Assembly (NCBI GenBank): GCA_001701115.1
Contig: DAAJ01000069.1
Coordinates: forward strand, 1 to 30,074
From: Bacteroidales bacterium GP2
GTDB lineage: Bacteria; Bacteroidota; Bacteroidia; Bacteroidales; Muribaculaceae
Reading direction: 5' to 3'
DNA: 30,074 nt
Part shown: positions 1 to 7,753 of the stretch, piece by piece
Numbering within the stretch: position 1 is the first letter of the stretch
Layout: each line of letters starts with the position of its first letter
Position numbers and translations under genes: made by a program
The notes under the pieces: generated by a model
What the model saw: only the letters and a program-made list of their open reading frames with translations
The model's database searches: none
What the model was told of the DNA's origin: nothing

Positions 1-2
1 TT

Positions 3-122
3 ATTTTATGTATAAAATTGAAATTTTGCGGCTCGAAACGGGCGGTATCGGGCAAGTATTTTAATTATGCCGCGAAAATTGCTGTGGTTGGGGGAGTTGC
101 AGTGATTGTTGAAAACTTCTGA
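3..122 (+). CDS. possible C-terminal end of an upstream gene
   Basis: An open frame enters from the left edge and ends at a TGA at 120-122. The last residues read roughly AAKIAVVGGVAVIVENF, a hydrophobic stretch that could be the end of a membrane segment. No start lies inside the window and the protein is not recognised. The short length makes a chance open frame quite possible. A second short frame (ATG at 8, stop at 62-64) overlaps it and looks no better. Confidence 0.2.
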   Translation: MLCIKLKFCGSKRAVSGKYFNYAAKIAVVGGVAVIVENF

Positions 123-141
123 TATTTATTTTGTAAATTTA

Positions 142-173
142 TTGGCATTTGTAAATTGTTTGTTGTAACTTTG
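142..173 (+). promoter_or_regulatory. Bacteroidetes-type promoter for the nuclease-polymerase cluster
   Basis: A TAACTTTG box at 166-173 matches the TAnnTTTG -7 consensus exactly. A TTGG at 142-145 sits 20 bases upstream as a -33 box. Transcription would start near 177-180, leaving a leader of about 55-60 bases before the ATG at 236. It is the only good promoter seen ahead of the five-gene cluster. Confidence 0.6.
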
Positions 174-235
174 AAGTCCAAACAAATAGTCATATTTATA
201 AACTGCTGCAACGCACTTAACACACACAATCAATT

Positions 236-460
236 ATGGAGAACTATCACAAAGAACCGGAACCATGCATAGCCGCTAAGGGTGGCAAGCTTGATGTGGT
301 TAACACAAAGTCAATTGTTACAGGAGATTACGCTCGTCCGTCTATGGAAAAGGCGGATGGAATCTTTTTCTTAAATGACACGATAGGGAATACGGAGGAC
401 GAGATTTACTTAATTTCGGAGGGAAATTATGCCGTAAAACGCTCCCGTACAACTAAATAA
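236..460 (+). CDS. 74-aa protein of unknown function, first gene of the cluster
   Basis: I do not recognise this protein. It is small and soluble, with no signal peptide or membrane segment, mixed charge and a basic tail ending RSRTTK. The start is the first ATG after a good promoter, with no Shine-Dalgarno sequence, as is usual in Bacteroidetes. The stop is only 9 bases before the Mrr-like nuclease gene, so the two are probably co-transcribed. A role as a small partner, inhibitor or regulator of the nuclease is only a guess from position. Confidence 0.55.
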   Translation: MENYHKEPEPCIAAKGGKLDVVNTKSIVTGDYARPSMEKADGIFFLNDTIGNTEDEIYLISEGNYAVKRSRTTK

Positions 461-469
461 TATTTTGTC

Positions 470-1189
470 ATGACACCAAGAGAGTATGAAAAATATGTTG
501 GCACAATTTATGCCAAGAAAGGTTATGACGTTTCTGTCAGTCCTTTATCTAACGATTGGGGTATCGATGTGATAGCTGTAAAAGGCGATGAAAAGATTGG
601 AGTGCAGGCGAAGATGTATGGCAATATCAATCGAAAGGTGAACCGCCGTGCAATTATGGAGCTATATGGCGCAGCCGCATATCAGGATTGCACCAAGGCT
701 GTACTTGCTACCGGTGGTGAGATTCTGCCGGATGCTAAAAAAGTTGCGGAAAAACTTGGCATTGAGATATTATACATATCAGCGCCAATCGAGATGCAGC
801 GCATTGAACTCGTTGCGGCTGCGGGGCTTTCAGGGTCAGAAAGGGAAATACCGTCATTTTATGAGGCTTGGGAAAAATATATCTTTCCTTTAAAAGGTCA
901 GACGCTATACAATTCCCGTGGGAGCAACAGTATTTTAGATGTTGACTGGGGCGGAATAAGACGCAAAACAATCAATGGGCGGACCCATAAAGTCGATATT
1001 GAGGGTTTCAGGCTGGCATATAATGATTTGGTAAGGAACAACGGCATCATTACCCGCGACTATATTGACCAGCAATATGACCAGAAGTGCTCTTCAATCA
1101 TAGTGGTAGTATTGAGCCAAATACCATATGTTGACAAAACATCATCTCCCATAGGATTGAGAATTAATAAGGAATCATTAAAACACTAA
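470..1189 (+). CDS. Mrr-like restriction endonuclease-fold protein with an unknown C-terminal domain
   Basis: The first about 105 residues look like the Mrr_cat (PD-(D/E)XK) nuclease domain. An opening helix with EYEKYV is followed by a GID motif with D33 and a QAK motif at 46-48, the D-(Q/E)xK arrangement typical of Mrr enzymes. A later stretch (KAVLATGG) fits the rest of the fold. Mrr enzymes cut DNA, often methylated or modified DNA. Residues about 125-239 form a second region that I do not recognise; it may recognise DNA. The 239-aa protein is shorter than E. coli Mrr (about 300 aa) and lacks an obvious N-terminal winged helix. The gene lies 9 bases after the 74-aa gene and 5 bases before the Nudix gene. 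No methyltransferase is nearby, which argues against a classical restriction-modification pair. Confidence 0.75.
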   Translation: MTPREYEKYVGTIYAKKGYDVSVSPLSNDWGIDVIAVKGDEKIGVQAKMYGNINRKVNRRAIMELYGAAAYQDCTKAVLATGGEILPDAKKVAEKLGIEILYISAPIEMQRIELVAAAGLSGSEREIPSFYEAWEKYIFPLKGQTLYNSRGSNSILDVDWGGIRRKTINGRTHKVDIEGFRLAYNDLVRNNGIITRDYIDQQYDQKCSSIIVVVLSQIPYVDKTSSPIGLRINKESLKH

Positions 1190-1194
1190 TAGCC

Positions 1195-1719
1195 ATGCGT
1201 TACAAGTATTGTCCGGAATGTGGAAAAAAGCTCATAGACAAGGCTGCCGGTGATGATGGATTTGTGCCGTATTGCCCGGAGTGCAACAAGTATTGGTTTG
1301 ATGCTTTTGCAAGCTGTGTCATTGTTATGGTAGTGAATGAATTAAACGAGATTGCGTTGCTCCGGCAGTCATACATCTCTGATGAATATGAAACCTTTGT
1401 CGCGGGATTCATGACTCCTGGAGAGACAGCGGAGGAGGCTGCGAAAAGAGAAGTGAAAGAGGAACTCGGGCTTGATGTTGAGAGGCTCGAATATGCAGGA
1501 ACCCATTGGTTTGCAAAGCGGGAACAACTGATGCACGCTTTTATCGGCTACGTTGAAAAAGCGCCTTTCTGTTTATCAGGAGAGGTGGACAGCGCATCAT
1601 GGGCAAGCATTGATGACGCACCCCGGAGAATGTTCCCAGACCGCGCGGGCAACACTCAGCATATATTGTACCGGCAATATGTCCGGCATCTGAATAACCC
1701 TGATTGGTATTTTAGGTAA
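1195..1719 (+). CDS. zinc-ribbon Nudix hydrolase
   Basis: Nudix enzymes hydrolyse nucleoside diphosphates linked to another group, for example oxidised dNTPs, NADH or ADP-ribose. The N-terminus has two CPEC motifs (C6/C9 and C27/C30) that should bind one zinc, as in the NADH pyrophosphatase-like Nudix group. A complete Nudix box follows at 71-93: G71, E77, R85-E86, E89-E90, G92. The NudC SQPWPFP signature is absent, so NADH specificity cannot be claimed. From memory, close look-alikes are common in Clostridia. The stop codon (1717-1719) touches the polymerase ribosome-binding site, so the gene is tightly linked to the polymerase. Cleaning damaged nucleotides before translesion synthesis is a plausible but inferred role. 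Confidence 0.88.
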   Translation: MRYKYCPECGKKLIDKAAGDDGFVPYCPECNKYWFDAFASCVIVMVVNELNEIALLRQSYISDEYETFVAGFMTPGETAEEAAKREVKEELGLDVERLEYAGTHWFAKREQLMHAFIGYVEKAPFCLSGEVDSASWASIDDAPRRMFPDRAGNTQHILYRQYVRHLNNPDWYFR

Positions 1720-1728
1720 AGGAGGAGG
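1718..1728 (+). promoter_or_regulatory. strong Shine-Dalgarno site of the Y-family polymerase
   Basis: AAAGGAGGAGG lies 5 bases before the ATG at 1734 and fixes that start over the alternative ATG at 1743. Such a strong site is unusual next to the other starts in this window, which mostly have none. It begins inside the Nudix stop codon. Confidence 0.6.
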
Positions 1729-1733
1729 AACGG

Positions 1734-3233
1734 ATGTGGAACATGAATGACAGTCACCGGCAATATGTGGCAATAGACCTGAAGTCATTTTATGCTTCAG
1801 TGGAATGTGTTGAGCGTGGACTTGACCCTCTTGACACCTGCCTTGTGGTAGCCGATGCATCGCGTACCGAAAAGACTATATGCCTTGCTGTGTCACCCGC
1901 GCTGAAGGTGTACGGGATTGGTGGCAGGGCACGGTTGTTTGAGGTTGTGCAGAAAGTAAGGGAAGAAAACCGTCATAGGGGCAGGGCAGGCAAATCGTAT
2001 TCAAAAAAGGTGTTGGATTCTAATAACGATGTTGCGATAGATTACCTTGTAGCAACTCCCCGCATGGCTCACTATATTGAGTACAGTACCCGTATATATA
2101 ATGTGTACTTGCGTTACATTGCACCGGAAGATATCCATGTATATTCAATTGATGAAGTTATAATGGATGTGACGGCATATCTGGGCACATACAAAATGAC
2201 GGCGCATGAGCTGGCGAAGAAGATGATAAGGGAGGTGCTTGCGGAAACAGGAGTGACTGCCACTGCAGGAATCGGCACTAATATGTATTTATGCAAGGTT
2301 GCCATGGATATTGTGGCAAAGAAGATGCCACCGGATGAGGACGGCGTGAGAATCGCCGAACTTGACGAAATGAGCTACCGGCGCGAGCTATGGGAGCATA
2401 TCCCTCTGACAGACTTCTGGAGGGTGGGGCGTGGTATCGCTAAACGGCTTGCCCCATACGGCATATTGACTATGGGTGATATTGCCCGATGGTCAATGCA
2501 TCATGAGGATTTGTTTTACCAGATTTTCGGGGTGAATGCGGAGTTGCTGATAGACCACGCATGGGGATGGGAGCCGGTGACTATGGATATGGTGAAGGCT
2601 TATCGCCCTGAAAGCACCAGCATGAGCACCGGGCAGGTACTCCATTGTGCCTATACCGTTAAGCAGGCGAGAGTGGTGATATTGGAAATGGCAGATTCAG
2701 TATCCCTTGAGCTGATAGACAAGAAACTGGTTACCGACCAGGTGGTGCTTACCGTCGGCTATGACGTGGAGTCGTTGAAAAATCCGTCAATCCGGTGCAA
2801 ATATGACGGCGCGATAAAAACTGATTTTTACGGCAGGCAAGTGCCTGTGCATGCGCATGGAACAGTAAGGCTGGAAAAACCGACATCTTCATCCCGGATA
2901 TTGATGAGTAAGATAGGGGAGCTGTTTGACCGCATTATCAATCCGGAATTGCTTGTGCGCCGCCTATCCCTTTCTATAAACCATCTTGTCAGCGAGGATG
3001 AGGTTAAACCTCGCCCGCATCTCGAACAGCTTGACCTGTTTACTGATTATGAGGAGCTATCGCGCAGGAGTCAAGCCGAGAGGCGCGAACTTTTAAAAGA
3101 ACGCCGCAGGCAGGATGCGGTGCTTAGGATAAAGAAGCGGTTTGGCAAAAACGCGATATTGAAAGGGCTGAATTACTCGGATGGTGCAACGCAGCGCAGC
3201 CGCAACCAGCAGATTGGAGGGCATCATGAGTAG
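1734..3233 (+). CDS. Y-family translesion DNA polymerase (DinB/UmuC/UvrX-like)
   Basis: The protein is an error-prone polymerase that copies past damaged bases. Catalytic residues are visible: D15 in the IDLKSFYASVE motif, and D140-E141 in YSIDEVIMDVT. The palm continues with TATAGIGTNMYLCKVAMD, a helix-hairpin-helix region (WRVGRGIAKRLAPYG) follows, and then the little finger. A short EQLDLF element near the C-terminus (nucleotides about 3025-3042) resembles a beta-clamp-binding peptide (QLxLF). At 499 aa it is longer than DinB (about 350 aa) and resembles the UvrX/ImpB type of Clostridia and their mobile elements, from memory. It overlaps the YolD-like gene by 8 bases. SOS control is likely for the family, but no LexA box was recognised here. 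Confidence 0.93.
   Translation: MWNMNDSHRQYVAIDLKSFYASVECVERGLDPLDTCLVVADASRTEKTICLAVSPALKVYGIGGRARLFEVVQKVREENRHRGRAGKSYSKKVLDSNNDVAIDYLVATPRMAHYIEYSTRIYNVYLRYIAPEDIHVYSIDEVIMDVTAYLGTYKMTAHELAKKMIREVLAETGVTATAGIGTNMYLCKVAMDIVAKKMPPDEDGVRIAELDEMSYRRELWEHIPLTDFWRVGRGIAKRLAPYGILTMGDIARWSMHHEDLFYQIFGVNAELLIDHAWGWEPVTMDMVKAYRPESTSMSTGQVLHCAYTVKQARVVILEMADSVSLELIDKKLVTDQVVLTVGYDVESLKNPSIRCKYDGAIKTDFYGRQVPVHAHGTVRLEKPTSSSRILMSKIGELFDRIINPELLVRRLSLSINHLVSEDEVKPRPHLEQLDLFTDYEELSRRSQAERRELLKERRRQDAVLRIKKRFGKNAILKGLNYSDGATQRSRNQQIGGHHE
3216..3220 (+). promoter_or_regulatory. Shine-Dalgarno site that sets the YolD-like start
   Basis: GGAGG lies 5 bases before the ATG at 3226, inside the end of the polymerase gene. 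It supports 3226 as the start rather than the upstream in-frame ATG at 3181, whose extra residues (MVQRSAAATSRLEG and so on) do not resemble the family. Confidence 0.55.
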
Positions 3234-3633
3234 ATATGACGATATTATAGGTTTGCCTCACTATGAGCCCCGGCGCAAGCGCATGCCGTTGGAAAACCGT
3301 GCTCCGCAATTCGCTCCTTTTGCCGCGCTTACCGGTCATGATTCAGCAATCGCAGAAACAGCGCGGGTGACAGACAAAATGGTGGAGCTGTCACCGGAAG
3401 AACAACAGCGGTTGTCGCGTCGCCTTAATTTTGCTTTTGAAAACCAGGCGGCAGTGTCAATCACATACTTTCAGAGAGACAGTTACAAGCAAGGGGGAAG
3501 TTATCGCACCGCCCATGGATTAATCAAGAAAATTGATGAGATAGAGAGGTCAATCATTCTTATGGATTCACATGCCATCCCTCTTGATTTCGTGACTGGA
3601 ATAAGCGGCGATTTGTTTGACTCTTTTGATTGA
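3226..3633 (+). CDS. YolD-like partner of the Y-family polymerase
   Basis: The 135-aa product starts MSRYDDIIGLPHYEP and carries RAPQFAPFAALTGHD, the signature I know from YolD-like proteins found beside UvrX/YqjW-type polymerases in Firmicutes. The C-terminal half holds short beta-strand-like segments ending in a ITGISGDLF-like motif. YolD-like proteins have been proposed to act with the neighbouring polymerase in the way UmuD acts with UmuC; the mechanism is not settled. The gene overlaps the polymerase by 8 bases, so translation is probably coupled. It is the last gene of the cluster. No terminator is evident between it and flavodoxin. Confidence 0.85.
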   Translation: MSRYDDIIGLPHYEPRRKRMPLENRAPQFAPFAALTGHDSAIAETARVTDKMVELSPEEQQRLSRRLNFAFENQAAVSITYFQRDSYKQGGSYRTAHGLIKKIDEIERSIILMDSHAIPLDFVTGISGDLFDSFD

Positions 3634-3709
3634 AAATATTGTATGGAGAGGGGAGTGAACATTAGCAGTGCCAATTGCGTTGGTTAAATAAAAGCTAATA
3701 TTTCGACAG

Positions 3710-4210
3710 ATGAAAAAGATAGGAATTTTTTACGGTTCAACCACCGGCACAACTAAAGAGGTGGCGGAGAAAATAGCAAAGGCTCTGGGTGTTGCCCCGG
3801 AGGATGTACATAATGTGGACGGCACAGCACCGAGCAAGGTTGCGGATTATGACGTGCTTGTTCTCGGTTCAAGCACCTGGGGCTCCGGTGAGCTGCAGGA
3901 TAACTGGTACGATTTTATTGAAGGGATAGAATCGCTATATTTGGGTGGCAAGGATATTGCAATCTTTGGCTGCGGTGATGAAAATATGGCTGATACATTC
4001 TGCAATGCCGTGGGCATAATTTATAACCGGTTGCAGCCGACAGGAGCAAATTTCATTGGCGCATACAATACTGCGGGATATGAATTCTCTGAATCAGAGG
4101 CTGTGAAAGATGGCATAGCTGTTGGCTTGCTTATTGATAACACAAACCATCCCGATCTTACCGACAAGAAAGTTGAAGAATGGTGCGCTGAAATTAAATC
4201 ACAAATATGA
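3710..4210 (+). CDS. fldA: flavodoxin (long-chain)
   Basis: This is a small cytoplasmic FMN electron carrier that can replace ferredoxin, typically under iron limitation. The FMN phosphate loop is GSTTGTT at residues 9-15, followed by the isoalloxazine-binding region with SSTWGSGELQDNW and the FGCGDENMADTFCNAVG segment. At 166 aa with the inserted loop near GAYNTAGYEF, it is a long-chain flavodoxin. A 76-base gap separates it from the YolD-like gene. No perfect TAnnTTTG promoter is visible there (TAATATTTCG near 3693-3702 is a poor match), so its promoter is unsure. It ends at a shared terminator facing pgk. Confidence 0.95.
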   Translation: MKKIGIFYGSTTGTTKEVAEKIAKALGVAPEDVHNVDGTAPSKVADYDVLVLGSSTWGSGELQDNWYDFIEGIESLYLGGKDIAIFGCGDENMADTFCNAVGIIYNRLQPTGANFIGAYNTAGYEFSESEAVKDGIAVGLLIDNTNHPDLTDKKVEEWCAEIKSQI

Positions 4211-4230
4211 TATTCAAATAAAAGACAAAA

Positions 4231-4263
4231 AATAAGTCCCGACGTCATCGGGACTTATTTTTT
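4231..4263. terminator. bidirectional terminator between flavodoxin and pgk
   Basis: A perfect 12-base stem (4231-4242 with 4248-4259) encloses a 5-base loop. It is flanked by an A run on the left and a T run on the right, so it can end transcription of the two convergent genes in both directions. Confidence 0.9.
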
Positions 4264-4278
4264 TACTGAAATTATCGT

Positions 4279-5526
4279 TTAGCCTTTAACAGCTGCAACT
4301 CCGGGAAGAACTTTGCCTTCGATAGCTTCAAGGAGAGCGCCACCACCGGTTGAAACGTAAGAAACCTGGTCTGCAACGCCAAACTTGTTGACACAAGCTA
4401 CAGAGTCACCACCGCCAACGAGTGAGAAAGCACCGTTGTCAGTAGCTTCAACGATAGCGTCAGCAATAGCGCGGCTGCCTGCTGTGAAGTTGTCGAATTC
4501 AAACACGCCTGCAGGACCGTTCCAAAGGATAGTCTTAGCGTCCTTGATTGCTTCGCGGAAAGCTTTGCGTGTTTCGGGACCAGCGTCAAGACCCTGCCAG
4601 CCTTCGGGAATATCCATGCAAGAAACGATCTGGGTGTTTGCATCGTTGCTGAAGCTGTCAGCTGCAACGCAGTCTGTGCCGAGCACGAGGTTAACGCCTT
4701 TCTCTTTAGCTTTGCGCATGATATCGAGAGCGAGGTCAAGTTTGTCGTTCTCGCAGATAGAATCACCTACCTTGCCGCCCTGTGCTTTAGCGAAAGTGTA
4801 GGTCATGCCACCGCAGAGGATAAGGTTGTCAACCTTGTCCATGAGGTTTTCAATGATGCCGATTTTGGTAGAAACCTTGGAGCCGCCCATGATAGCTGTG
4901 AAGGGGCGCTTGATGTCGCTGAGGATATTGTCAACAGCCTTGACCTCTTTCTCCATGAGATAGCCGAGCATCTTGTCCTGAGCGTCAAAATAGTCAGCAA
5001 TAACGGCTGTGGAAGCGTGTTTGCGGTGAGCTGTGCCGAATGCGTCATTAACATAAACGTCAGCGTAGCTTGCAAGAGTCTTTGCAAACTCTTTCTGGCG
5101 AGCCTTCATCTCTTTCTTTGCATCCTCATAGCCGGCATCTGTTTTTTCGATGCCAACGGGCTTGCCTTCCTCTTCGGGATAGAAGCGGAGGTTTTCAAGA
5201 AGGAGCACTTCGCCGGGTTTGAGGTTGGCGGCAGCTTCAGCAGCATTAGCGCAATCTTCAGCGAATTTAACTTCGGTGCCGAGTGCTTTGGCAACAGCAT
5301 CCTTAATCTGTGCAAGTGAGAATTTGGGGTTAACTTTGCCTTTGGGTTTGCCCATATGGCTCATGATTATGAGGCTGCCACCATCTTTGAGGATTTTCTC
5401 AAGGGTGGGAAGAGCACCGCGGATACGGGTATCGTCGGTGATGTTGCCGTTTTCATCCAGGGGCACATTGAAGTCTACACGCACGATAGCCTTCTTGCCA
5501 TTGAAATTGTAGTTGTCGATGTTCAT
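4279..5526 (-). CDS. pgk: phosphoglycerate kinase
   Basis: This cytoplasmic glycolytic enzyme transfers phosphate from 1,3-bisphosphoglycerate to ADP, making ATP. The N-terminal substrate region has RVDFNVPLD, then SHMGKPKG and the GTAHRKHAST helix. The hinge and nucleotide domain have MGGSKVSTK, WNGPAGVFEFDNF and the C-terminal VGGGDSVA loop. At 415 aa it is of normal bacterial length. It has its own promoter just upstream and ends at the terminator shared with flavodoxin. It follows pyrF on the same strand with an 88-base gap, so it is probably transcribed on its own as well as by read-through. Confidence 0.98.
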   Translation of the reverse strand: MNIDNYNFNGKKAIVRVDFNVPLDENGNITDDTRIRGALPTLEKILKDGGSLIIMSHMGKPKGKVNPKFSLAQIKDAVAKALGTEVKFAEDCANAAEAAANLKPGEVLLLENLRFYPEEEGKPVGIEKTDAGYEDAKKEMKARQKEFAKTLASYADVYVNDAFGTAHRKHASTAVIADYFDAQDKMLGYLMEKEVKAVDNILSDIKRPFTAIMGGSKVSTKIGIIENLMDKVDNLILCGGMTYTFAKAQGGKVGDSICENDKLDLALDIMRKAKEKGVNLVLGTDCVAADSFSNDANTQIVSCMDIPEGWQGLDAGPETRKAFREAIKDAKTILWNGPAGVFEFDNFTAGSRAIADAIVEATDNGAFSLVGGGDSVACVNKFGVADQVSYVSTGGGALLEAIEGKVLPGVAAVKG

Positions 5527-5563
5527 TTTAATAAAATTAGGTATATAGTTTCAGTTTATTTCG

Positions 5564-5593
5564 CAAAAATATAATATTTCTCGGTAATGTCAA
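5564..5593 (-). promoter_or_regulatory. promoter of pgk
   Basis: On the - strand, TATTTTTG (5564-5571) fits the TAnnTTTG box and a TTGA (5590-5593) lies 18 bases upstream. Transcription would begin about 30 bases before the pgk ATG. Confidence 0.65.
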
Positions 5594-5614
5594 CTCCGAA
5601 CTGCAATGTTATTT

Positions 5615-6445
5615 TCAGATAATACCGCGTTTTTCAAGTTCAGCAGCCATCTGGTCACGCAGTTTTGCCGATTCTTCTGCTGCACGTTCAGCAAAATCCT
5701 CTCCGTTGGAAGCATAGATGATGCCGCGTGACGAATTGACGAGCAATCCGCAGTCATCAATCATACCGTAGCGGCAGACTTCCTCAAGGCTGCCTCCTTG
5801 CGCGCCAACTCCGGGAACAAGAAGGAAACTGTCAGGGGCAACCCTGCGGATATCCTCAAACATCTTGCCCTGGGTAGCGCCAACAACATACATCATTTCT
5901 TCAGGTCCCGCCCACTGCGATGATGTGGTGATGACTCTCTCGAATAGGGGAGTTCCCTCTTTGTCCGGAATGAGCTGGAAATCGTGTGAACCCTTGTTGG
6001 AGGTAAGGGCAAGGAGGATGACCCATTTGCCGGGATAGCCGAGGAATGGGGTCACGCTATCCTGTCCCATGTAAGGCGCCACTGTGATTGCATCAACTCC
6101 AAGGTGCTCGAAGAAGCTGCGGGCATATAGCTGTGAGGTATTGCCGATGTCGCCGCGTTTTGCATCTGCGATTATGAACTGGTCGGGATAATTTGCGCGG
6201 AGATATTCAACAGTCTGTTCAAGCGCTTTCCATCCGTCAGCCCCAAAGCTCTCATAGAAAGCGAGGTTTGGCTTGTATGCCACGCAGTAAGCAGCTGTAG
6301 CGTCGATGATAGCTTTGTTGAAAGCGAATATTGGATTCTCACCGTCGGCAATATGCTGCGGTATTTTCTTTATGTCGGTGTCAAGACCCACGCAGAGAAA
6401 AGATTTCTTGCGCTTGATGTTTTCGATAAGTTCTTTCCGTGTCAT
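5615..6445 (-). CDS. pyrF: orotidine 5'-phosphate decarboxylase
   Basis: The enzyme decarboxylates OMP to UMP, the last step of pyrimidine synthesis. The catalytic DAKRGDIG motif is at residues 94-101, with K96 the key lysine. Other family segments are FLCVGLDTD near the start, VAYKPNLAFYE, and VPGVGAQGG and NSSRGIIYA near the phosphate site. The 276-aa length fits the longer bacterial PyrF group. Its start lies 2 bases after the prfA stop, so the two form an operon. The product UMP is also the product of uridine salvage by Udk, encoded elsewhere in this window. Confidence 0.97.
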   Translation of the reverse strand: MTRKELIENIKRKKSFLCVGLDTDIKKIPQHIADGENPIFAFNKAIIDATAAYCVAYKPNLAFYESFGADGWKALEQTVEYLRANYPDQFIIADAKRGDIGNTSQLYARSFFEHLGVDAITVAPYMGQDSVTPFLGYPGKWVILLALTSNKGSHDFQLIPDKEGTPLFERVITTSSQWAGPEEMMYVVGATQGKMFEDIRRVAPDSFLLVPGVGAQGGSLEEVCRYGMIDDCGLLVNSSRGIIYASNGEDFAERAAEESAKLRDQMAAELEKRGII

Positions 6446-6447
6446 AA

Positions 6448-7557
6448 TTATAATGAGGTTGCTTTTAGTTTTTCGGCGTTTTCAGCAACAATCAGATGGT
6501 CGATGCAATCCTGTATGTCACCGTCAACAAATGCCTGTAGGTTGTATATGGTATAATTGATTCTATGGTCGGTTATTCGCCCTTGCGGATAATTATAGGT
6601 GCGTATCTTTGCAGACCGGTCGCCTGTCGATACCATGGTCTTGCGCCTGGCTGCAATGTCATCAATGTATTTCTGATGCTCCTTGTCATAAATAAATGTG
6701 CGCAGGCGGCTGAGTGCCCTCTCTTTGTTTTTGGGCTGGTCGCGGGTTTCAGTGCATTCAATCAGAATTTCCTCTGTCTCTCCGGTATTGGGGTTTTTCC
6801 ACATATACCTCAGGCGCACGCCGGACTCCACTTTGTTTACATTCTGTCCGCCCGCGCCACCGCTGCGGAATGTGTCCCACTTTATTTCGCCTTCATTGAT
6901 TTCCACATCAAATGGCTGCGCTTCGGGCAGCACTGCTACAGTGGCGGCTGAGGTATGTACTCTGCCCTGGGTTTCTGTTGCCGGCACGCGCTGCACCCTG
7001 TGCACTCCGCTTTCATATTTAAGTGTGCCGTAAACGCCTTCCCCGGAAACAGCCATGACAATTTCCTTGAATCCTCCTGCTGCGCCCTCATTCATTGAGG
7101 TGACAGAAACATTCCAGCCTTTATGCTCGCAGTAGCGGGTGTACATCTTAAATAAGTCGCCGGCAAAAATCGCCGCCTCGTCGCCACCGGTGCCGGCACG
7201 AATTTCAACAATGGCATTTTTGCCGTCTTCCGGGTCGGCAGGTATCAGAAGGAGCTTTATCTCCTCTTCAAGCGCAGGAATCTGTGCCTGGGCGCCAGAT
7301 AGTTCTTCTTGTGCCATCGCACGGAGCTCTTCATCGCTCTCCGTGTCGAGTATTTCTTTCGCGCCTTCAATGTCGGACAGCGCGTTGCGGTAGCGTTTTG
7401 TAGCGTTGATAAGTTTTTCGAGTTCGCTGTATTCCCTTGAAAGGCGCACATATCTTTTCATGTCTGAAATGACGGCAGGGTCGGTTATGAGGGTGGAAAT
7501 TTCCTCAAACCGGGCATCAATGCCTTCAAGGCGTTCAAGAAGCGATGGTTCAGCCAT
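6448..7557 (-). CDS. prfA: peptide chain release factor 1
   Basis: RF1 reads UAA and UAG stop codons and triggers release of the finished protein. The codon-reading loop has the RF1 tripeptide PAT (in RVPATETQGR), not the SPF of RF2. The catalytic GGQ is in SGGAGGQNVNK. The conserved ETRDQPKNKERAL and YNYPQGRITDHRI segments follow. I place the start at the ATG at 7557 (MAEPSLLERLEG, 369 aa). The longer frame beginning at 7584 adds nine residues that the family lacks, and it would start at or upstream of transcription from the likely promoter. Two bases separate the stop from pyrF. Confidence 0.96.
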   Translation of the reverse strand: MAEPSLLERLEGIDARFEEISTLITDPAVISDMKRYVRLSREYSELEKLINATKRYRNALSDIEGAKEILDTESDEELRAMAQEELSGAQAQIPALEEEIKLLLIPADPEDGKNAIVEIRAGTGGDEAAIFAGDLFKMYTRYCEHKGWNVSVTSMNEGAAGGFKEIVMAVSGEGVYGTLKYESGVHRVQRVPATETQGRVHTSAATVAVLPEAQPFDVEINEGEIKWDTFRSGGAGGQNVNKVESGVRLRYMWKNPNTGETEEILIECTETRDQPKNKERALSRLRTFIYDKEHQKYIDDIAARRKTMVSTGDRSAKIRTYNYPQGRITDHRINYTIYNLQAFVDGDIQDCIDHLIVAENAEKLKATSL

Positions 7558-7587
7558 ATACCTGAAACTTAATCTATGATTCAACCG

Positions 7588-7618
7588 CGAAGTTAATTAA
7601 ATTCTATGACAAAATCAA
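7588..7618 (-). promoter_or_regulatory. likely promoter of prfA-pyrF
   Basis: On the - strand, TAACTTCG (7588-7595) is one base off TAnnTTTG, with TTGA (7615-7618) 19 bases upstream. It would start transcription near 7581-7585 and supports the shorter prfA start at 7557. Confidence 0.45.
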
Positions 7619-7677
7619 TGAAATGGAAAACTGTTTGTCGCTGTTTTGGTTACGCGGTTAAAAAAATGTTGTTATAA

Positions 7678-7708
7678 TTGGAGATTATCCCCCGATTTAG
7701 TAATTTTG
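7678..7708 (+). promoter_or_regulatory. promoter of tig
   Basis: TAATTTTG (7701-7708) is a perfect -7 box and TTGG (7678-7681) lies exactly 19 bases upstream. The leader before the tig ATG would be about 40 bases. The site is divergent from the prfA promoter. Confidence 0.7.
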
Positions 7709-7753
7709 CAGCTAATTTGAATTAAGAACCAGAAAATTAACACGATAAAGATT

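Noticed and set aside
3181..3225. In-frame ATG upstream of the YolD-like gene
   Set aside because: The extra residues do not look like the family and GGAGG is placed for the ATG at 3226.
470..3633. Classical restriction-modification system
   Set aside because: No methyltransferase gene is present next to the Mrr-like nuclease.
4385..5512. Long open frames opposite pgk
   Set aside because: They are antisense shadows of a well-conserved gene and have no family resemblance.
7558..7584. Upstream ATG of prfA giving nine more residues
   Set aside because: RF1 proteins begin near the ATG at 7557, and the likely promoter places transcription start at or inside the extension.
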